DNA of 53,233 nt from positions 1 through 53,233 of the forward strand of contig JBCCGG010000042.1 in NCBI GenBank assembly GCA_039029395.1, written 5' to 3'. Origin of the DNA: JBCCGG01 sp039029395. GTDB taxonomy: Bacteria; Pseudomonadota; Alphaproteobacteria; Kiloniellales; JAKSDN01. Positions 52,543 to 53,233 of this stretch are shown piece by piece. Made by a program: the position numbers and the translations under genes. Position 1 is the first letter of the stretch. Each line of letters starts with the position of its first letter. The notes below the pieces were generated by a model. It was not told the DNA's origin and searched no databases. It worked only from the letters and a program-made list of their open reading frames with translations.

Positions 52543-52546
<4 letters not shown>
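51836..52546 (-). CDS. DNA alkylation repair family protein (AlkD-like HEAT repeats)
   Basis: A 236-residue all-helical HEAT-repeat protein of the AlkC/AlkD glycosylase superfamily. Typical segments are WDSGIHEARILATIIGDP, VDSWDLCDQLCMGLV, ERVFVKRAGFALIATLAVHD and ERNFVKKAVNWALRQIGKRS. AlkD-type enzymes remove bulky or cationic N3/N7-alkylpurines; some family members lack activity. The ATG overlaps the stop of the upstream epimerase gene (ATGA at 52546–52543), so the two are translationally coupled. Confidence 0.88.

Positions 52547-53233
<687 letters not shown>

Overview
The window is GC-rich, densely coding DNA from what looks like a free-living alphaproteobacterium, most likely in or near the Rhodospirillales. 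This placement rests on gene order: RNase D–kdsD–lptC–lptA–lptB–rpoN–hpf–ptsN, the Hsp20–DUF1150 pair, an NDUFA9-type gene convergent with uppP, the gltD–gltB pair and an FzlA-like GST are all typical of the class. No rRNA, tRNA, CRISPR array, integrase or intact insertion sequence was seen.

Layout. (1) 1–6218: the end of an N,N-dimethylformamidase-like gene, an Asp/Glu racemase-family gene and a complete peptide/opine-type ABC importer (binding protein, two permeases, one protein carrying both ATPase domains). (2) 6219–8217: a less GC-rich accessory patch with an N-carbamoylsarcosine amidase-like hydrolase, a decayed copy of an ABC-ATPase 3' end, two small cysteine-containing proteins of unknown function and an AT-rich control region. 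(3) 8218–18572: a small-molecule uptake and catabolism region. A MocR/PdxR-type regulator diverges from an MHS-family transporter whose leader holds a strong intrinsic terminator; a GcvT/DmdA-like enzyme, an NCS2 permease with an extra C-terminal domain and a second MHS transporter follow. On the other strand an AtzG-like subunit, an amidase, a FosA-like VOC protein and a DUF1989 protein form a tightly packed operon. (4) 18675–26728: an acetolactate synthase-like ThDP enzyme, a large secreted propeller/beta-helix protein, a saccharopine dehydrogenase-like enzyme, a CaiB/BaiF CoA-transferase and a GT2 glycosyltransferase.

(5) 26842–38370 and gltB are core genome: a heat-shock gene with a sigma-32-like promoter and a ROSE-type RNA thermometer, nitrogen-PTS and sigma-54 functions, LPS transport and Kdo precursor synthesis, NDUFA9, uppP and glutamate synthase. 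(6) 42924–47737: SMP-30, FzlA-like GST, a TPR remnant, a TPR protein, a SABATH-type methyltransferase and an SDR. The queG gene often found between fzlA and this SDR is absent. (7) 47898–53233: an orphan Tat-exported binding protein, an orphan ParA-like ATPase, an acidic repeat beta-helix protein, an AlkD-like HEAT protein and a truncated UDP-glucuronate decarboxylase-like gene.

Functionally, regions 1–3 suggest uptake of organic nitrogen compounds (peptides or opines, nucleobase-like and methylated zwitterionic solutes) followed by amide hydrolysis, demethylation and deimination. Substrates cannot be fixed from sequence alone. The most notable signals are the ROSE thermometer, the attenuator-like leader at 9757–9927, the AtzG/amidase/FosA/DUF1989 operon, the ABC-ATPase remnant at 7096–7209, the two secreted beta-helix proteins and the rearranged fzlA–SDR interval.
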